Shown: positions 15,218-18,539 of the stretch, in pieces
How positions within the stretch are numbered: the first letter of the stretch is position 1
How the letters are laid out: every line of letters begins with the position of its first letter
NCBI GenBank assembly: GCA_934446135.1
Contig: CAKSDT010000026.1
Span: forward strand, 1-18,539
Direction of reading: 5' to 3'
Source: an uncultured Clostridia bacterium
GTDB taxonomy: Bacteria; Bacillota; Clostridia; RGIG6154
DNA length: 18,539 bases
Position numbers and translations under genes: made by a program
The notes under the pieces: generated by a model
Seen by the model: only the letters and a program-made list of their open reading frames with translations
What the model was told of the DNA's origin: nothing
The model's database searches: none

Positions 15218-17029
15218 TTAGTCGTCGTCAACAACATCGCCGTTTGCTTCATTATTTGCACCGGCCGCTCCGTCATTAGGATTTGATCCCTGCGGATTTG
15301 CCTGCTGATAAAGTTTCTGAGAAATTTCGTAAAATACTTTCTGCAAACTCTCGGTTGCACTCTTAATGGCATCTGTGTCAGTTCCTTTGAGGGCCTCTTT
15401 AACTTTATCACATTCTGCTGTGATTTTGGCTTTTTCATCATCAGAAATTTTATCTTTTAATTCTTCCATAGTTTTTTCTGTCTGATATACCAAAGTATCT
15501 GCCTGGTTTCTTACCTCGATACCTTCTTTTTTCTTCTTATCTTCTGCAGCATACTGTTCTGCTTCTTTTACTGCCTTATCAATATCCGCATCGGAAAGAT
15601 TTGTTGATGCAGTAATCGTGATTTTCTGTTCTGCACCTGTTCCTAAATCTTTCGCAGAAACATTTACTATACCGTTTGCATCAATATCAAATGTAACTTC
15701 TATCTGCGGAACACCTCTCGGAGCCGGAGCAATACCTGTCAAACTGAAATTGCCCAATGTTTTATTATCGGCAGCCATTTCTCTTTCGCCCTGCAATACA
15801 TGAATTTCAACCGAGGTCTGACCGTCTGCAGCAGTTGAGAAAATCTGGCTTTTTTTAGTAGGAATTGTTGTATTTCTGTCTATAAGTTTTGTGCATACTC
15901 CTCCCAATGTTTCAATACCGAGAGAAAGTGGTGTAACATCAAGAAGAAGAAGTCCTTTAACATCTCCGCCTAAAACACCGCCCTGAATTGACGCACCCAC
16001 TGCAACACATTCGTCCGGATTAATTCCTTTATGAGGTTCTTTTCCGGTAATCTTCTTAACTGCTTCCTGAACTGCCGGAATTCTTGAAGAACCGCCTACT
16101 AAAATCACCTTATTGATATCATTTGCGGTAAGACCTGCATCACTTAAAGCCTTCTTGGTAGGAACCATTGTTCTTTCAACCAAATCGGCTGTAAGTTCAT
16201 CGAATTTTGCTCTTGTTATCGTAACATCCAAATGTTTAGGACCTGTTGCATCTGCAGATATAAACGGAAGATTTACATTTGTTGTAACTGCTGAAGAAAG
16301 TTCGATTTTTGCTTTTTCAGCAGCCTCTTTCAATCTCTGAACAGCCATTTTATCGTTTCTTAAATCTATTCCGTTTTCTTTTTTAAACTCATCAGCAAGA
16401 TAATCTATAAGTTTCTGGTCAAAATCATCGCCGCCTAAGTGTGTATCGCCGTTTGTTGCCAAAACTTCAAATACACCGTCACCGATTTCAAGAATTGATA
16501 CATCAAATGTACCGCCGCCCAAATCATATACCATTATTTTTTCGCCGTTATCTTTGTCAAGACCGTACGCAAGTGCAGCTGCTGTAGGTTCGTTAATAAT
16601 TCTCTTTACATCAAGACCTGCAATCTTGCCGGCGTCCTTGGTAGCCTGACGCTGTGCGTCTGAAAAATATGCCGGAACTGTGATAACTGCTTCTGTAACA
16701 GTTTCTCCCAAATAACTTTCTGCGTCTGCCTTAAGTTTCTGCAGAATCATTGCCGAAATTTCCTGAGGTGTATATTTTTTGCCGTCAATTTCAACCTTTT
16801 TATCAGTACCCATATCTCTCTTAATTGAGATGATTGTTCTGTCAGGATTTGTAATGGCCTGACGCTTTGCAACCTGGCCTACAAGTCTTTCACCGTCTTT
16901 GGTAAATGCTACAACCGACGGAGTTGTTCTTGCACCTTCCGCATTAGTAATTACTACTGCTTCTCCACCTTCCATAACAGATACGCATGAATTTGTTGTA
17001 CCTAAGTCAATACCTATAATTTTTCCCAT
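15218..17029 (-). CDS. dnaK: Chaperone DnaK (Hsp70)
   Basis: A 603-residue Hsp70 that binds unfolded peptides in cycles of ATP hydrolysis with DnaJ and GrpE. The ATPase domain shows IGIDLGTTNSC (5-15), VPAYFSDAQRQATKDAG (118-134), INEPTAAALAYG (145-156), YDLGGGTFDVSIL (168-180) and the adenosine motif VGGSSRIPAVQ. The interdomain linker GLLLLDVTPLSLG lies near 359-371, followed by the substrate-binding domain and an acidic tail ending NGDVVDDD. Between IKRDMG and DGKKYTPQEIS it lacks the roughly 24-residue insert of Gram-negative DnaK, which fits a Gram-positive host. The start ATG has AGGAGG 8 nt upstream. It follows grpE after 39 nt, with no CIRCE element in between, so control most likely acts upstream of hrcA. 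Confidence 0.99.
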   Translation of the reverse strand: MGKIIGIDLGTTNSCVSVMEGGEAVVITNAEGARTTPSVVAFTKDGERLVGQVAKRQAITNPDRTIISIKRDMGTDKKVEIDGKKYTPQEISAMILQKLKADAESYLGETVTEAVITVPAYFSDAQRQATKDAGKIAGLDVKRIINEPTAAALAYGLDKDNGEKIMVYDLGGGTFDVSILEIGDGVFEVLATNGDTHLGGDDFDQKLIDYLADEFKKENGIDLRNDKMAVQRLKEAAEKAKIELSSAVTTNVNLPFISADATGPKHLDVTITRAKFDELTADLVERTMVPTKKALSDAGLTANDINKVILVGGSSRIPAVQEAVKKITGKEPHKGINPDECVAVGASIQGGVLGGDVKGLLLLDVTPLSLGIETLGGVCTKLIDRNTTIPTKKSQIFSTAADGQTSVEIHVLQGEREMAADNKTLGNFSLTGIAPAPRGVPQIEVTFDIDANGIVNVSAKDLGTGAEQKITITASTNLSDADIDKAVKEAEQYAAEDKKKKEGIEVRNQADTLVYQTEKTMEELKDKISDDEKAKITAECDKVKEALKGTDTDAIKSATESLQKVFYEISQKLYQQANPQGSNPNDGAAGANNEANGDVVDDD

Positions 17030-17068
17030 AATAAATTCCTCCTATAAATAAATGATACCTTTAACTTT

Positions 17069-17602
17069 TTAATTTGCCACTTTAACCATTGAATGTCTTA
17101 TAACTTTGTCACCCAGTGTGTAGCCTTTCATAAATTCTTCCGTTATTTCTCCTTCACCGAAATTATTATCATCAATGTGCATAACAGCGTTATGGAAATT
17201 AGGGTCAAACTTCTCACCCAACGCATTTATAGGCTTTATTCCTATTTTTTCAAAACTTTCAACCAATTGTTTATGCACCATTTTAACACCTTCGGCAAAA
17301 TTTGAATTGTCCCCTTCTTCTATTGAAGAAATTGCTCTTTCAAGATTGTCAAGAACGGGAAGCAATTGTTCTGCTGCCATGGAAACCCCATTATTAAATG
17401 AACCCGTCATTTCTTTCTGAGTCCTTTTTTTGTAGTTTTCAAAATCGGCAAGCATCCTCACATATTTTGACTTCCATTCATCTTCTTTTTCTTCCGAAGT
17501 CGGATCTGCCCGCTTGGTTTCTTCCTCTATTTTCTTTTCCTTAACATCTTCTTCCTTTTTTGGGGCAGTCTTTTTATCCTGTTTGTTTTTTTCTTTACTC
17601 AC
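17069..17602 (-). CDS. grpE: Nucleotide exchange factor GrpE
   Basis: A 177-residue homodimeric factor that releases ADP from DnaK. The first 40 or so residues are Lys/Glu-rich and probably disordered, followed by the long helix DEWKSKYVRMLADFENYKKR and the family signature in the C-terminal beta domain (NAVMHIDDNNFGEGEITEEF then GYTLGDKVIRHSMVKV). The start is a GTG (17600-17602) with GGAGG 9 nt upstream; it overlaps the hrcA stop as GTGA, indicating translational coupling. The order hrcA-grpE-dnaK-dnaJ is the standard Firmicutes heat-shock operon. Confidence 0.97.
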   Translation of the reverse strand: MSKEKNKQDKKTAPKKEEDVKEKKIEEETKRADPTSEEKEDEWKSKYVRMLADFENYKKRTQKEMTGSFNNGVSMAAEQLLPVLDNLERAISSIEEGDNSNFAEGVKMVHKQLVESFEKIGIKPINALGEKFDPNFHNAVMHIDDNNFGEGEITEEFMKGYTLGDKVIRHSMVKVAN

Positions 17603-18539
17603 CCGTCCTTACCTCCCTGTTTATCTATTTCATTCATTTTAGTATTTATAATATTGGTAGCGTATTTCATAACCGACACTGCTTTTTTGTAATCCATTCG
17701 AACAGGTCCTATAAGGCCGATATACCCTTCCATATTATCGCCTATTTTATATTTAGAAGTGATTATACTGCAATTTTCAACACCGTCAACATTTCCTATC
17801 TGAATGTTAACGTCATCTCTGCTTGGTTCTAAGCCGTTAATTGCTTTTATAACACTTTTATTGTCATTTACAAATTTTAAGTACTGTTTTGCCTTTTCAA
17901 CATTCTGAAACTCCGGCAAACTCAAAACATTAGTCTGTCCGTTGACAAAAACATCACTTTCGGGAGCGTCAACAGCACTCCTTATAAATCCGAATACACT
18001 TATTACCAAATTTGTTGAAACTCTTGCCTCATTAACTATATGAATGACTCTCTCCATAGTTATTTCGGAAAAATCAATGCCGGATAAATGATTGTTTATA
18101 GCAACTTCAAGTCTTGAAAGGCCTTCACGGTCAACAGGTTCTTCAAGTCTTATCTTCTCATCCTTAACAATTCCCTCATTAGTTATTATGATTCCCAAAA
18201 TAACATTTGAAGTTACATCAATAAGCCTGATGTTCTTAATTGAATTCTTGCCGATTTTCGGCTTTACAACAATAGAAGTGCAATTAGTAAGACTTGAAAC
18301 AATTTTTGAGGTCTTTGCAACAATTTTATCAATGAAATCCAATTTGTCGGACATAACTTCACTTAAAATGTCAAGTTCTTCCATAGTAAGTGCATACTGC
18401 GTCATAAGTTCATCAACATAAAGTCTGTAACCTGATATTGAAGGAACTCTGCCTGACGATGTATGAGGCTGCTGCAAATATCCCAACTCTTCAAGGTCAG
18501 CCATCTCATTTCTGATTGTGGCAGAACTAAGTCCGAGAC
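17599..18539 (-). CDS. hrcA: Heat-inducible repressor HrcA, 5' end missing
   Basis: HrcA represses the class I heat-shock genes by binding CIRCE and needs GroEL for activity. The visible 312 codons enter at the right edge in the winged-helix domain with GLSSATIRNEMADLEELGYL and PHTSSGRVPS, the recognition-helix region of the family; roughly the first 35 residues lie outside the window. The dimerisation and inserted domains follow, ending with NMEGYIGLIGPVRMDYKKAV and the helix YATNIINTKMNEID. An ATG at 18504 is internal, not the start. The promoter and any CIRCE operator would lie just past the right edge. It heads the operon, so the repressor controls its own chaperone genes. Confidence 0.96.
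   Translation of the reverse strand, partial: LGLSSATIRNEMADLEELGYLQQPHTSSGRVPSISGYRLYVDELMTQYALTMEELDILSEVMSDKLDFIDKIVAKTSKIVSSLTNCTSIVVKPKIGKNSIKNIRLIDVTSNVILGIIITNEGIVKDEKIRLEEPVDREGLSRLEVAINNHLSGIDFSEITMERVIHIVNEARVSTNLVISVFGFIRSAVDAPESDVFVNGQTNVLSLPEFQNVEKAKQYLKFVNDNKSVIKAINGLEPSRDDVNIQIGNVDGVENCSIITSKYKIGDNMEGYIGLIGPVRMDYKKAVSVMKYATNIINTKMNEIDKQGGKDG

Noticed and set aside
17030..17068. CIRCE operator between grpE and dnaK
   Set aside because: No TTAGCACTC-N9-GAGTGCTAA pattern is present there or before dnaJ. It is expected upstream of hrcA, outside the window.

Overview
The window looks like a chromosomal segment of a low-GC, Gram-positive, probably spore-forming anaerobe of the class Clostridia. 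The evidence is AT-rich DNA, an hrcA-grpE-dnaK-dnaJ heat-shock operon, a DnaK without the N-terminal insert seen in Gram-negative DnaKs, a spore protease (gpr), an S-layer-homology (SLH) protein, and strong Shine-Dalgarno sequences with some GTG and TTG starts. I cannot name the genus.

Layout, left to right. At the left edge, on the minus strand, is the N-terminus of an ATP-grasp-like protein, preceded by a good sigma-A promoter wrapped in a long dyad (132-208). Next is gpr (209-1048, minus), which reads cleanly in one frame but has an in-frame amber codon between its two catalytic aspartates. A hairpin separates it from a four-gene minus-strand operon (6889 to 1103): a MacA-like adaptor with a duplicated lipoyl/barrel unit and a Gly-rich tail, a MacB/LolD-type ATPase, a MacB-type permease, and a secreted SLH protein. 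A 141-bp divergent intergenic region carries a near-consensus promoter for a plus-strand pair: a U32-family peptidase/RNA-hydroxylation-type protein and prmA (ribosomal protein L11 methyltransferase).

prmA converges on cstA (minus), and both end in one 18-bp inverted repeat acting as a bidirectional terminator. From 11.5 kb to the right edge everything is on the minus strand: hrcA (5' end cut off) - grpE - dnaK - dnaJ - a membrane-anchored protein of unknown function - a putative lipoprotein of unknown function - an Mrp/ApbC Fe-S carrier ATPase, closed by a GC-rich terminator at 11521-11548. Gaps are short or overlapping, so this is probably one long chaperone-led operon.

Most of the window is ordinary housekeeping. 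The points worth a second look are the amber-interrupted gpr, the pairing of a MacAB-like exporter with an SLH protein, the dyad-embedded promoter at the left edge, the hairpin between dnaK and dnaJ, and the heat-shock operon extended by two unknown envelope proteins and Mrp. I found no tRNA, rRNA, CRISPR array, insertion sequence or phage gene, no CIRCE element inside the window, and no gene-free stretch longer than 300 bases.
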